A stretch of DNA of 64,000 bases, from positions 1 to 64,000 of the forward strand of contig JACEFZ010013274.1 of assembly GCA_014155875.1 (NCBI GenBank), in the 5' to 3' direction. This stretch comes from Cepaea nemoralis. Taxonomy: Eukaryota; Mollusca; Gastropoda; Stylommatophora; Helicidae. The translations under genes were made by a program, and so were the position numbers. Shown in pieces: positions 1 to 11,538 of the stretch. Numbering within the stretch: position 1 is the first letter of the stretch; each line of letters starts with the position of its first letter. Below the pieces are notes generated by a model. The model was not told where the DNA came from and searched no databases. It saw nothing but the letters and a program-made list of their open reading frames with translations.

Positions 1-2
1 GG

Positions 3-1920
3 TCGTCCAATGTTAAAGGACCGTTGGAAGCCATGTTGAGGAGTTGGACTGAAGAGGGGACGTCAGAAGAAGTGATCTCTTCCTATAAATACGTGGAGGA
101 ACTAAAAGGAAAACTCCAAAAGGATGGACTCTGGCAAATCAAAACTTGAAAAAGGCCAGGAAAAGACATGCGGCTTACTACAACCGTAGGTCTAAAGACA
201 GATCTCTAGAGGTGGGAGACAAAGTTTTGTTGCTACTCCCAACGGGAAACAACAAACTGGAGATAGGTTGGCAAGGACCATTTCCCGTGGAAAGGGTGAT
301 ATCCAGAACCAACTATCAGATCCGGATCCGGGGAAAGTCGAAGATTTTCCATATCAATCTCTTGCGGAAATACGAAGAGAGACCCGGAGAAAAAGCAGCT
401 CACCTCATGGCAATGGCAGTTGCAGTGGAGACAGAAGTGGGAACCAGCGAGGGCAGGGAATATCCCCTGGTACACCAGGAAACCTACAAGGATGTGCAGG
501 TGAACCCTGATCTGACCTCCCAGGAGAGGGAGAAGATAACCCAGGTTCTCAGGTCTCATAAGGAGATACTGACTGATAAACCAGGACGAACGAGGTTGGT
601 GGAGTTCGAGATGACGTTGACCACACAGGAGCCTGTTCGCCAAAAGGTTTACCCCGTGCCCTTCTCTAAAGAAAAGGCCCTGGAGGAGGAAATACAAAAA
701 CTGCTGGAGGATGACGTGATTGCACCATCCACATCCCCATACAATGCGGGGGTAGTTTTGTTACGGAAACCAAGTGGAGAACACCGGTTGTGTATAGACT
801 ACCGACTTCTGAACAGTCATACACAATTTCAGGTGGAACCTTTGCCGAATTCAACGCAGTTATTCGCTAGGCTCCATAAGGCTCGGTACTTTTCAAAGGT
901 GGATCTGAGTCGGGGGTACTATCAAATACCAGTCAAACCGGAGATTCGACCACTGCTGGCCTTCAGTACACCCAGTGGACACTACGAATTCAAGGTCATG
1001 CCCTTTGGACTCAGCAATGCACCTAGTGTGTTTACCCGTATGATGAGGACTTTACTAGATCCTTTACAGGATCCGGCCATCATCTCCTTCATGGATGATA
1101 TTCTGACTTCCAGTGACAGCTTGGATGACCATTTGCAATCCTTGGAGAGAGTGTTTAATAGACTCAAGGAAGCAGGGCTTACCGCTCGTCCAACCAAGTG
1201 CATGATTGGTTACCAGACTCTGGAATTTCTAGGTCACACCATCACTCCAGGACACATTGTCCCAGAAGAGAAGAACCTGGAGAAAATCAGAAATGCCCCA
1301 AGGCCAAAAACGAAGAAGGACGTGCGATCTTTTCTCTCGTTGTGTGGATTCTATCAGAAATTTATCCCACATTTCACTGAACTGGGAGCTCCATTGACGG
1401 AAACCTTGAAAAAGGGATTCCCGGACCAAATCATTTGGACACCAGAATGTGAGACTGCCTATAGTCAGTTAAAGGAGGCCTTGGTCAGCAAACCTGTATT
1501 ACAGCTCCCGAACCTTTCCAAACCATTTGTGTTGAGAACTGATGCAAGTGGGATTGGGATTGGGGCAGCTTTGTTACAGGAAGGGAAAGACGATGCTTCG
1601 GTTTTGAAACCTGTGGCATACGCAAGCAAGAAGCTACTCCAGGCTGAGAGGAATTATTCGACCGTCGAGAGAGAGAGTGCTTGTCTCTCGTATGGGCCGT
1701 GCAAAAATTCCAGCCCTATTTGTATGGAGTTAAGTTTCGGGTCCAGTCAGATCATCAGCCCCTGATGTTCCTGGCTACTTCTCAGAAGCTCAACGCCCGT
1801 TTGATGCGGTGGTCGTTGTTACTTCAACCCTACAATTTCACAGTGGAGTATATTCCTGGGAAGGAAAATGTTGGAGCGGACTTCTTATCAAGACACCCAG
1901 CTCCTGAAGAAGAGGAATGA
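3..1920 (+). pseudogene. Gmr1-type Ty3/gypsy pol remnant: integrase C-terminus, reverse transcriptase, RNase H
   Basis: The reading frame opens in an integrase tail. Codons from base 3 match the post-catalytic segment (VKGPLEAML-like). After a frame break near 140, the ORF from 146 carries the GPF/Y-type module (KVLLLLPT, GWQGPFPVE, residues 27-50). It is followed, not preceded, by an RT domain (YFSKVDLSRGYYQ, VMPFGLSNAPSVF, active site FMDD at residues 315-318) and an RNase H domain (VLRTDASGIG, then FRVQSDHQPL and VEYIPGKENVGADFLSRH). Integrase upstream of RT is the order known from Gmr1-like elements rather than classic gypsy. The frame shifts near 1675 inside a GA run (gagagagagag), consistent with +2 slippage, and resumes to a stop at 1920. 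The 5' part lies outside the window. The element is inactive as seen. Confidence 0.9.
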
Positions 1921-1970
1921 ATCATCTGGATTGAATTCACAGTGGAGAAGAGTGAGATGGACTACTCTCT

Positions 1971-1979
1971 TAAGAGGGG
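1971..1979 (+). other. Polypurine tract of the Gmr1-type element
   Basis: The purine run aagaggggg lies about 50 bases after the RNase H stop and 5 bases before a TGTCATG sequence. That is the expected place for the plus-strand primer next to a 3' LTR. Confidence 0.6.
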
Positions 1980-1984
1980 GCCTA

Positions 1985-2070
1985 TGTCATGATTTCACTG
2001 TGTATCAACCAGATTATGACAATACAGACGGTCATATTCATAGCCTGTGTGCAAGGCCACATTTGGTTTT
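1985..2070 (+). repeat. Truncated 3' LTR start of the Gmr1-type element
   Basis: The sequence starts TGTCATGATTTCACTG directly after the polypurine tract, as an LTR should. It ends at a poly-C run near 2071, where the sequence switches to a LINE fragment homologous to 36655 onward. No second LTR is in the window, so the length is unknown. Confidence 0.5.
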
Positions 2071-2280
2071 AACCCCCCCCACCCAGCATATGCATCAGCG
2101 TCCGGTGGCTAATAGTGCCAGTTGTGTTTGTTGACGAGACGCTTTGTTTTCCCGATGTACTTCTCGCGTCTGGCCGAGCCGATTCTTACTCCCAAGTCTT
2201 TCATCCTGGACAGCGATGTGGATTCACTGACGTTAAAGTCCTCTGTTCTCGCCAAATCTTTAAGACATTAATAATATCGG
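2071..2280 (-). pseudogene. 3' fragment of RNase-H-bearing LINE (left part of duplicated locus)
   Basis: These bases align over about 200 bp with 36660-36872, the region after the RNase H domain of the LINE remnant at 36604-38113. They share the poly-C junction, agcatatgcatcagcgtcc and the later atgtacttctcgcgtctggcc. The fragment stops exactly where the LTR of element B begins (tcgg|TGTCAG). The matching right-hand part resumes at 15385, so this LINE copy was split by element B. Confidence 0.85.
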
Positions 2281-3186
2281 TGTCAGAAGTCGGGGTGCCC
2301 CACCGGCTAGATGAAAGTCTTACTCACTGGCGAGCAACCCTAAATAGTCAGAAACTGACTAGGGACAAAATCTATATGGCTGAACTACAGATTAAGCCCA
2401 TGAATATCCAACGTACAGCTCCAAGTGGCTCGTTTCAAAATGAAATGAACTGTGCTGAATATTCGCCAAGGTATAGGAAAGAGAAGGTTAGCTTAAGATA
2501 GATGTTTTAAGTCTAAATATATTAGTATAGACGACTATCTCAGTCCAGGTTTTCTCCCTGACTGCTCCTTTCCTTGGTGTGTAAGTGAACCCCCACCAAT
2601 GTACACAACAACACGTATGCACAATTGGAAAAAAATATAATGACAGAACTATGAGTTACAATACTACAACATTTATTTGCTAACCATAACAATAGACATC
2701 GGATGATTGTCAATATGAGGATGATAAAATCATATAACATATTGTGATGAGAAACATTACGTAACTTTCCTTGTTACTTCATCTATCTGGAACTGTGGTC
2801 CAAATCCCCACTCTCCAGTAGACTCAACAAAAGAGAACAGCTTGCCGGTATTCTGACGACTGCCAGTCCTGACACTCCTAGTCAGTAGTCTCTAGTCTTG
2901 AGATCTATAACATAGGTGCTCCTTGTGAGAGCTTGAAAGAAAGTCAAGAATGTGTTATATCAGTTCTACATCAGCGCAATCCTAATTAAAACATATCATA
3001 ACACAAACATATACAATGACCAGTCTGGCCAAGTTTATCTTCCAGCTCTACTGTGTTCACCATCCTCCTTCTCCCTCCTACTGTCTTAGTCGGGGACGGG
3101 CTTTTCAATTGTCTCACACGCCTGTAATGATTACATTTCTGCCGCCCCATGTCCATGTCGCTAATACAGAAATTCTGTGTCGTACA
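2281..3186 (-). repeat. 3' LTR of element B
   Basis: On the plus strand it runs TGTCAGAAGTC to TGTCGTACA, so it has TG/CA termini and is 906 bp long. The other LTR lacks the final nine bases (tgtcgtaca). The left flank is LINE sequence ending atcgg. Confidence 0.8.
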
Positions 3187-3828
3187 GCCGCTCCGTCCAA
3201 TGTTAGTTTAGCAGCTCACAGGGTCGGTAATGGTATTATAATAATGCCTGATCATCCGGGCTTACAAGCCGGGACCCGTAGCTGTGCCAAGTTTCCATGC
3301 ATTACCGTGGACGCACGCCCACAATACACTGAGAAAGTTTAGCACCATATACCCTATACTACCAATTGTGGGTAATGTCTGTACCATTACACCTCTGCTA
3401 CAAATGCAATCGATGGTTAGTGTGCCAATGCGCACACCATAATATAACACTTCATATTGGTAGGCTTGCATATGACAAATCAATATACCAAACATCCAAT
3501 ACACATAAACTTATTGATTAAACTAGACATATGATACTTTAACATCATAGCATAATGCACTAGTTAGTTTATGAAATTACACCTACATACATCCAACATC
3601 CGTAAACATTATATTACTTCAAGATGGACATATAATGATACTCAATATAATAGCATCAGTCATTATTAATGAGTACTAATATTGTATAGCTACAAAATGA
3701 GATATACAACAGGTCTTAATTGAAGTTACCACACAGACCAGCTATATTTGCTGAGCTGCCCGGTTTAATCACCTGCTGTTGTAAGAATTAAATAAATAGT
3801 CAGTTGACTATATTCTGTACAACAAATG
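3187..3828 (-). other. Internal 3' region of element B, no gene recognised
   Basis: About 640 bases lie between the 3' LTR of B and the insertion site of A. The end next to the LTR is purine-rich on the minus strand (candidate polypurine tract). The rest is AT-rich, without a convincing ORF or domain. Confidence 0.5.
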
Positions 3829-3833
3829 CACAC

Positions 3834-4279
3834 TGTCAGGATCTTATATTCGGCTCGTTGGCTAACACGTGTGAGACAGTACAAGTATAACGTGATTCGA
3901 CGTAAGACACAGCAACACAAGTTCTATGGATTTATTGCCACATTAAATACAGAACGATAATTACAACGATCTACAATATATAACTCACAACCACAATACA
4001 GCTCATAGGTCTGACGCTCAAGATATCAGTCGTTCGGCTTACAACCACGGAGATTCACACAAACGCCTTGCTCTCGTCACACATGTCCTTCCAGTCTCCT
4101 GTCCCAGCTCGGTCTGAGCTATCACGCACACTGCCCACTGCCTCTGGTGGGGTCACGTGGCCTGCGTGCGTCTGTCGTCAGCCTGACCGCTGGTCGCGTG
4201 TCAGGTAACAATCTTGCCAGCCGACAACTCTTGTCCGCCGGGTGCCGTAACGATGTTGCTGCATAGCTAGGCTCTGACA
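3834..4279 (-). repeat. 3' LTR of element A
   Basis: This is the 446-bp direct repeat partner of 10089-10534. Its inner edge abuts a minus-strand purine run (ggggagaa, plus-strand 4280-4287), a suitable polypurine tract. Confidence 0.92.
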
Positions 4280-5702
4280 TTCTCCCCGGGTACCTCAATG
4301 AAAGATGCCATCTTTCATTCATGATGTATGTATATACTGGGGTAGTGTTAATTTCATGTCAGAGACTACTCTTTCCCAGTGTTATGCATGAAAATACATA
4401 TATGGCATAGAAATATATACACAAAATGTAAGTTGCATTGAAATGACAAATGAAGTACAACTTTTAACACAACTCAGGTTTCATCCCCCTGATGCCTGGT
4501 TACCTCCATTGCAATAATACCCAGTCAGATCAGTAGTACCAGCTTCACGCATCTACCTCGCAGCAATTTGAAAAAAAACGTAATAATATGGTTGTTTTGC
4601 AACAGCCATCTAGCCAGACTGAAATACGGCTTTGTATTAGTCGTATTAAACACTTAAACTCTGCCCTCAATTTGGCCAGGAGCTCTTATGTTGGTTTGCA
4701 ATGTTGGCAGCTCTATGACATGCTTGGTGGACGCCTACCTGCTGTGCTAACCATTTGAGCAACAAAATGTCTATCTATACAATACACATTAATGAATATG
4801 TTTCAAATTATGGCCCTTGATGTAATTCACAAATGCAAGGGAAGTAATTTTGACATTCAAGAAATTCTATACATTACAATAATTATTTAATTTCTTAGCG
4901 TCATTGCTTGACGTTTCTTCATATTAACGAGAAAAAGTCGGTAATATGAATACATTAATCAAGATATGATTCTAAGATTACACTAATCAAAATAAATAAG
5001 TACCCAATTGGTGTATTATATTTTATAGGATTCAAAAGGATTTTACAATCGTCATAAATTTTTGAAAATTTGTATATCGTCTGCTAATTTTGCTATACTT
5101 TTTAAATTACACCGGAAATACACACGAAACGCAAAATTTAGTTGCTGTTTCACTGTTTGAACACAACTGTTCCGGTTTTAACGGATGGTAAAATGTTATC
5201 AAAGTTCGTGTTTGATGTTATAGTATCACAACTCTCGGATTATGATGGAATGTTCTTGTTTCCGATGTGTTCACAACTTATGGATAATGATCGAATGTTC
5301 TTATTTCGGATGTTCAAACGTCGAACAATTTGGATTAAATTCGCTGCAGAGGTGGTGTAGAAGTCAATGTTCGGTCCACATTTGCACATGTCGTTAAAAT
5401 ATCACGGTGAAGAAAATCACTCACAGCTGTCACTGTTAAATGGTAAAGTTCGCTTCTGGTAAGTGGTTAAGCGTCTGTGACACTGTTCTTAGTGTATATT
5501 TACAATTAATACTGTTCTCTTTCTAACACACACTACACAATTATACTACACTCATTACATGACTTGATTAAAATACGTATATTATACATGTCGGTTTTAA
5601 ACCGTATCACAATTTCAATTATAGACCTTACACAGTAGGTGAATGGCAACAACATTTCACTCATTGGTGGCTGTGTTGGTCTGAGTGTATTACACACTGC
5701 AC
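4280..5702 (-). other. Degenerate 3' internal region of element A, no integrase seen
   Basis: This 1.4-kb AT-rich stretch lies between the RNase H stop and the 3' LTR. In a normal gypsy element it would hold the integrase. I find no HHCC zinc finger, DDE motif or GPF/Y module in any frame; the open frames are all under 75 codons. Confidence 0.6.
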
Positions 5703-6700
5703 TCAGACGTTGCTTACTGGGTCGGTCGGACAACGGGACAAAAGATCGGCAATTGTATTCATTCTGCCGGGAATATGGCGAACTTCGAAACTGAAATTCT
5801 GAAGCTTCAAGGACCAGCGAGCAATCATATTATTGGATGGTACTCCGGCATTTATATACCGTAATGGACTGTTGTCAGTTTCGATGATAAAGTGACGTCC
5901 TAGAAGATATCTGGATAGCTTCGTCACACTTTCTACTAAGGCCAGTGCTTCTAATTGTGGAATGGACCATGCACGTTCTCGAGGCCTTAATTTTCTTGAT
6001 AGGAAACAAATTGGGTGCAGGATGTTGTTGTATTCCTGCAACAGGACTGCCCCAATGGCAACGGAGCTAGCATCTGTTCTCAATCTGAAAGGTAAACGGA
6101 TGTTGGGCAATTTAAGGATTAGGTTATTGGAATTCTTATCAGAAAAAGTGTGCCAAAACTTTATGAAATGCATTTCGTAGGCATTCATCGTGTACAACTT
6201 TTTCAGGCTTATCCTTGGTTAGTAAGTTAGAAAAAACCTCAGTCAGTTCTGAAAAATCAGGAATAAAGTTCCTGTAATAGTTGATCAGTCCCAACAGACT
6301 GCGGACTTGTTTCTTATTTGTTGGAAGTGACAGTTTTAGAATTTTGGAGACAATTTTGTTGTCTGTCATGACAAAGCCATTGGATATTCTGTACCCCAAA
6401 AATGATATCTCTTGGTAAGCCATGCTCACCTTTGAAGGCTTCACTGTCAGTCCGTGCTGTCTGATACTAGGTAGTAGTAGTAGAACGTCCTGTCCAGGTG
6501 TCAATGTTATAGTTCCGTCGTTGTCTCTGTATGGACACAGATGTCGTCAGTATAGTGAATGATATTAGGAATGTCAGATAGGAGGAGTCGTATAGCAGAC
6601 AAGGCAAGTCTGGAGTTACTGGATCTAAGGATATAAAGTGGGTTACGGTTAAAATCTTCCAAAAGGATTTTCAAATTTCATGTTGAGATCATTTTGAGTG
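5703..6700 (-). pseudogene. RT remnant plus RNase H of element A
   Basis: Reading leftwards, a short palm remnant with HYTDDICV (about 6540-6560) is followed by a stop and a frame change. Then come the thumb/connection region (GLTVKPSKV, FLGYRISNG, VRSLLGLINYYRNFIPDFSEL) and an RNase H domain (FRLRTDASSVAIGAVLLQE, FIIETDNSPLRYI, VRHIPGRMNTIADLLSR). Fingers and most of the palm upstream of YTDD are absent, so the RT cannot work. It overlaps and continues the gag-protease frame of the same element. Confidence 0.85.
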
Positions 6701-9226
6701 CTATCTCCAAACCTGCACTCGTACATGTGTGTATACATTCAATAGTTCAAACAATAATAATACACCATGTATAGTTGTGAAATGTAATCGTGCATGTTTG
6801 TATGATCTTTTGCAATTTGTGTATATTTTCCAAAATATGTAGGGTAATTTGTTGCTGATTTTTGTCAGTAATTCCACCGACTGATGTTTTACATTGTTCA
6901 GCATAGGTATTCGTATGAGTTGATTTAACATAGAGATTATGAGTGGCAGTAACAAAATTTGGTTCAACAGTAATGACATAAGTAACAAAGTCTGCTGGTT
7001 TGTCATGAGTAATATCATCTGTGTTGTGTCATGATGATGTGGAAATATAACTGTTTGTGAAGACATTTGTTTTGTATTTACAATCAGTAGTGCAAGTATA
7101 ACTATCCACTGTGTGCACTTGGTTATGTGTGTAGTTAACAGAGAGTATAGGAGGTATAGTATATACCATGATGATTTGTGATCTTTCCTCGCTGTTGTGA
7201 ACTGTTTGTTTTCTGCACCTTTTTCTTTGTGCTGATACACACCAGTTTCTGTTTCTTCTTGTTCTGAGATGGTAATCACGTTGGTATGGTGTGGTATCTT
7301 GGTCTGTTCATCATGTTGTTGTATGATGAGTGGGGTAGTTAAGGCAGTATTTGTTGTGGTGTTAACTTTTTGCCTTGTGTGAGGTTTGGACTCTGTGTAA
7401 TCTGTCACATTTAATACATTTCCAATTAATAAATCACAACATGGATTGTCTAATAAAGCACAAGTTACTCTGCCTGATAGGAAAGGTGATTTTATATTGG
7501 CCCATGCCATGGGATATTTCTCTACTGTCCCTGAAACAGTTTTGCAATAGATGTACTCATCTAGGTAGTCTTTAGGATCAGCTAGGGTCTTTCGAAGACC
7601 GATAAGACAAGCCCCTGTGTCGCGTACACATGTGCATACTGTGTCGTTGATGTAACCTTCATGGAACGTTAGTTTCCCTAACGACAGTCTTGAGGTTTTG
7701 TTCATCTCCTCACCTTCTTGTTGAGTATTGATCTCTTTACATAAGGAATGAGGTTGAGTGATGTTAATAACATTATTACAATATGGTACATAGTCTGATT
7801 TTGAGTCTATTACCAAGTTAGCTTCCTCATTGGTAATAGGGACGGCGTGCCCGCATGTTAAGATACCATTTTCATAGAAGGTATTACAGACAGTACATTT
7901 GTTAGCACTAAATACATCACAAGCCTGTGCTGCATGTACAGGATGTTTTTCTGGATTTTCGTCTTCTGACGCTGAGCTATCGAACAAGGCGGCATTGGCT
8001 TTGTTGGTCATATGCCTGCCTCTACAATCCATGCGATGGTGACCGTAAGCCTTGCAGAGAAAACATTTACGTAAACTTTTGAACGATTTACGTTCTCTGT
8101 CTTGTCTGTTTACCATATTTTGCAAGTATGTTGGGTACCCTGGGTTTTTATCGCACATCTCGTTCAAATGGTGGAACAATTTACAGTGAATGCAATGTCT
8201 AACTTTATCAGAGGTAGGCCTGTTCGGTTTTTGCCTACTATAGTTGTTCTCATAGTTGGCTGCTGCTACCCAGTTACTGTCAGTAGCTTCAGTGGCAAAA
8301 CACTGTTTATTTGCCGTATAATAGGCCGACCCACGTCTTTCCATTTCTTCCACACTTGTGCATTCATTCTCCTGTAAGAACTTAGAAAAAGATGATGGGA
8401 TAGAAGAAATGACCTTATCTCGAATGATGAGATCTTCTAATTTATCATAATTTTTGTTAATTTTGGCTGATGAAGTCCATTTGCTGAAAATGTCTCGGAC
8501 TAAACAGAGGTAGTCAGAGAACGTTTGAGTTGATTTTGGACTCAGTTTACTGAATTGTTCTCTGTACCCTGCCTCGTCTAACATGAAATGTGCCATTATT
8601 TTAGATTTAATATAATGGTACTCTTTTCTGAGGTCTTTGGGGATGGTTTCAATGACTTTAAGAGGTTCCCCAGATAGACTCCTCATATATAGAATATTCC
8701 ATTCCGAAAGTGGAACTTGGTAATGTTCCATTAATGTCTCAAAATTTTGGGTAAAGGCTGCTATGCAGTCACCCGAGGTATAGTTACGAACGATACCTTG
8801 ATACTTCTTATACTGGTTTTCTTTTTCCAGTCTTTCAGATTTCTTTGACTCTTTATTCATTGCAGTCTCAGTGTCGAGTTGTTTCATTTTCAACTGTAAT
8901 TCTAGTTCTTCCCTCTTACTCTGAGCTGCTATTTCTGCTTTCTTAAGTTCACTGTCTATCTCAGCTTGCTTTGTCTTTGCAGCCATTTCTACTTCGGCTT
9001 GCTTTAATGCTGTTTCAATCTCTGCCTGTTTCAGAGCTGTTTCTGCCTCTGATTTGCTTGGCAGCCATTTCTGCTTGTTTTAGAGCTCTTTCATGCTGCT
9101 CTATCTTCAGCGTTTTCCTGAACAAGTAGGTATTCATGCGTATTTATTCTCACTCCATTTTGTTAATTCATCACCTTCTAACTTTAATTTTAACCCCATA
9201 TCGATGAAATCAAATAATGACGACAT
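6701..9226 (-). pseudogene. Gag-protease region of element A
   Basis: A 761-codon frame (8986 to 6701) is preceded by broken N-terminal sequence; a likely gag start is the ATG at 9226. In order: a charged coiled-coil N-terminus of repeated ALKQAE-like units, a SCAN-like capsid segment (LSGEPLKVIETIPKDLRKEY to VEEMERRGSAYYTA), Cys/His clusters including a CX2CX4HX4C knuckle (CFLCKAYGHHRMDC), and a retropepsin-like CVRDTGACLIG. Beyond the protease, roughly the last 200 codons are low-complexity and look out of frame. Frame breaks near 9065 and 9140 separate the N-terminus. Confidence 0.82.
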
Positions 9227-9356
9227 GATGGAGAAAATACTGTCAATGAAAATCAAACCACACAAAATATGTTGTAAATGGTTAGTAGAAAAACAACTTA
9301 CAATTGATTTGACTATACGATGCGTGCCCACTAATGCATACGTAAAGTTAAAGTAA

Positions 9357-10088
9357 AGAAAAATATACTCAAGTGCCCTTGGATATGGTGACGAATGGTT
9401 GGACAATCGGGCTAGAAAACTGTAGGGTCGTACTTCGGAACCACTAATGACCTCTACGGCAAGGTTATGGATGGTACGCAAAAACCTGCTTTGTTTTTTT
9501 GGAGAGAAATAAGTTAGCGTGTGTTTGTTGGTGTGTGCCTGCAAGTCACTAAGTGTTGATTAGGTTTGGATGGCGTTGAGTATAGTTGTATGTCGTAAAT
9601 TTGTCGTCAACAGTGTTTCTTTCAACAGAAGTTACACTCTTTCCAAAACTTTTTGCGTTCCACAAACTCAATACACAAAGACAATCTATCTGTATTTCAA
9701 CACTCAATAACATTGATGACACATCACTTACATCAAGATGACATTCAGTAAGGACATAGACATCAAGTTTACAAGATGGCGACAAGGTCAAAATGGCGAC
9801 AAAATCACAATGTCGACAAGGTCAAACGTTGACAATTTTCACAAATCACAAATGTTTAACACGCTTACAGGCTCAAACAATATGTACTGCACATTTACTA
9901 ATGATTTTAAACATATTTAGACAATGTATTAATGGATCACACTGAGACTTTTCCGATCACATGTACATCACTATAACCTTGACAAATTTTACAAGTACAA
10001 GAATTATAGTTTTAAATAACAAAGACGAGCAACACACGTCTAAATATATTAGGTTCTTAAACAAAGACGAGCAACCCACGTCCACACA
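9357..10088 (-). other. 5' leader of element A with short tandem repeats
   Basis: This lies between the 5' LTR and gag. It holds a degenerate 17-bp repeat (tggcgacaaggtcaaaa-like, about 9775-9836) and two copies of aaacaaagacgagcaac (about 10016 and 10059) next to the LTR. No gene is seen; a leader or packaging role is only a guess. Confidence 0.45.
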
Positions 10089-10534
10089 TGTCAGGATCTT
10101 ATATTCGGCTCGTTGGCTAACACGTGTGAGACAGTACAAGTATAACGTGATTCGACGTAAGACACAGCAACACAAGTTCTATGGATTTATTGCCACATTA
10201 AATACAGAACGATAATTACAACGATCTACAATATATAACTCACAACCACAATACAGCTCATAGGTCTGACGCTCAAGATATCAGTCGTTCGGCTTACAAC
10301 CACGGAGATTCACACAAACGCCTTGCTCTCGTCACACATGTCCTTCCAGTCTCCTGTCCCAGCTCGGTCTGAGCTATCACGCACACTGCCCACTGCCTCT
10401 GGTGGGGTCACGTGGCCTGCGTGCGTCTGTCGTCAGCCTGACCGCTGGTCGCGTGTCAGGTAACAATCTTGCCAGCCGACAACTCTTGTCCGCCGGGTGT
10501 CGTAACGATGTTGCTGCATAGCTAGGCTCTGACA
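10089..10534 (-). repeat. 5' LTR of element A
   Basis: This is the direct repeat of 3834-4279, followed outward by the CACAC duplication and then element B sequence. Promoter and polyadenylation sites are expected here from the family but were not identified. Confidence 0.92.
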
Positions 10535-10539
10535 CACAC

Positions 10540-11538
10540 ACCAAAAAAGCAACTAGTCTAGTTTAGAAAGAGATGGCAAGCATCTGCTACGACACCTCAA
10601 GTATATCTAGACAAGACCTGCCTTCCATAAGTTTCTACTTCTCAGAAGAGTAGCACTTACAGCACAATGATATTGAACACAGAACTTAGAAAGAACACTC
10701 AAGTAACCTATGACAATGATAGTTCTTGCAATAACCTAGATCAGATATAGACTGAAAATCGGTCCATCCATCTAAGAAACTAAGAGACTTACTACGGGAC
10801 TAGTTACTAAGAAATAATTCCTAGAAGCCAACATAATATTCATGCATATGACTACAGACATTGAGCTGGCGGCCTACCTGTTCTGAAGTCAAACTTAATC
10901 TAACATAAAACAGGCTAGGGACCCTTATTTAAGCTGAGTCAAGCAGACCGTATTATCTCCTTGGCATTCCCGTCATAAATTCTTCTTATCTCCTCCTGAC
11001 AGTAATTGCAATTAACTCCAAGTCTGTCCAGTCATAAAATTCTTTCTGCATGCACACTAGCCTTCACACCTGTGGGTCTGACCATTATTAGCCCACTGAG
11101 TCTTATCAGTGATTTCACACCTTGCGCCTCTAGTCTCTACCAGATGGGGTCAGCCATCGCGGTTGGGTGATTTCCTAGCTATTCTTATCAGGTGTCATGT
11201 CAAGGGAACAATTAGGTTCTCATGGTCAACAGCCAGTTTACAACTCTGTGGGTAAACCAGGTTTTAATTACACAGTCCATGGCCCAGTGCATTGTTGATT
11301 CAGCATGTCTGGGTCAGCAGTTTCCCAAGGTGTATACTAATTATCTAGTTGCCATTTTACTTGCCATCTGCAAGCTTACGTCATGGCTAGTTGGTTTTAA
11401 TTACTATTCAGTCCCTTGAGTCTGCCCTCCCGTCTGGCTGGATTGATAACAAATGGGGGTGACTGGTACTGGTGTCAAATTAACTTCCCAAATAGAAAGC
11501 CATTCCTGGTGGTTTGTTTACTTGCAGGTTTTGCAAGC
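10540..11538 (-). other. Element B internal sequence without recognisable gene
   Basis: One kilobase between the insertion point of A and the end of the B open frames. Short frames only; no conserved motif recognised. Confidence 0.45.

Larger units (their letters stand above)
3834..10534 (-). mobile_element. Ty3/gypsy retrotransposon A nested in element B
   Basis: It is bounded by 446-bp LTRs (3834-4279, 10089-10534), each TGTCAG...CTGACA on either strand, and flanked by a perfect 5-bp duplication CACAC (3829-3833 and 10535-10539). I saw one difference between the LTRs (c/t at 4246 versus 10500), so the insertion looks recent. Coding runs on the minus strand: gag with zinc knuckles, a DTGA protease, an RT remnant and RNase H. 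The RT core is largely missing and no integrase is visible, so this copy is defective. Confidence 0.93.

Noticed and set aside
2115..2501. Plus ORF of 128 codons across 2115-2501
   Set aside because: It crosses the LINE/LTR junction at 2280/2281, so it cannot be a native gene.
3262..3504. Minus ORF of 80 codons within element B
   Set aside because: It straddles no motif, has no homologous copy kept open, and fits chance expectation in AT-rich sequence.
6701..7300. Env-like membrane protein at the end of the 761-codon frame of element A (hydrophobic Leu/Ile-rich stretch)
   Set aside because: Composition looks like out-of-frame Asn/Thr/His-rich coding sequence; there is no signal peptide, furin site or fusion peptide, and the position is before RT.
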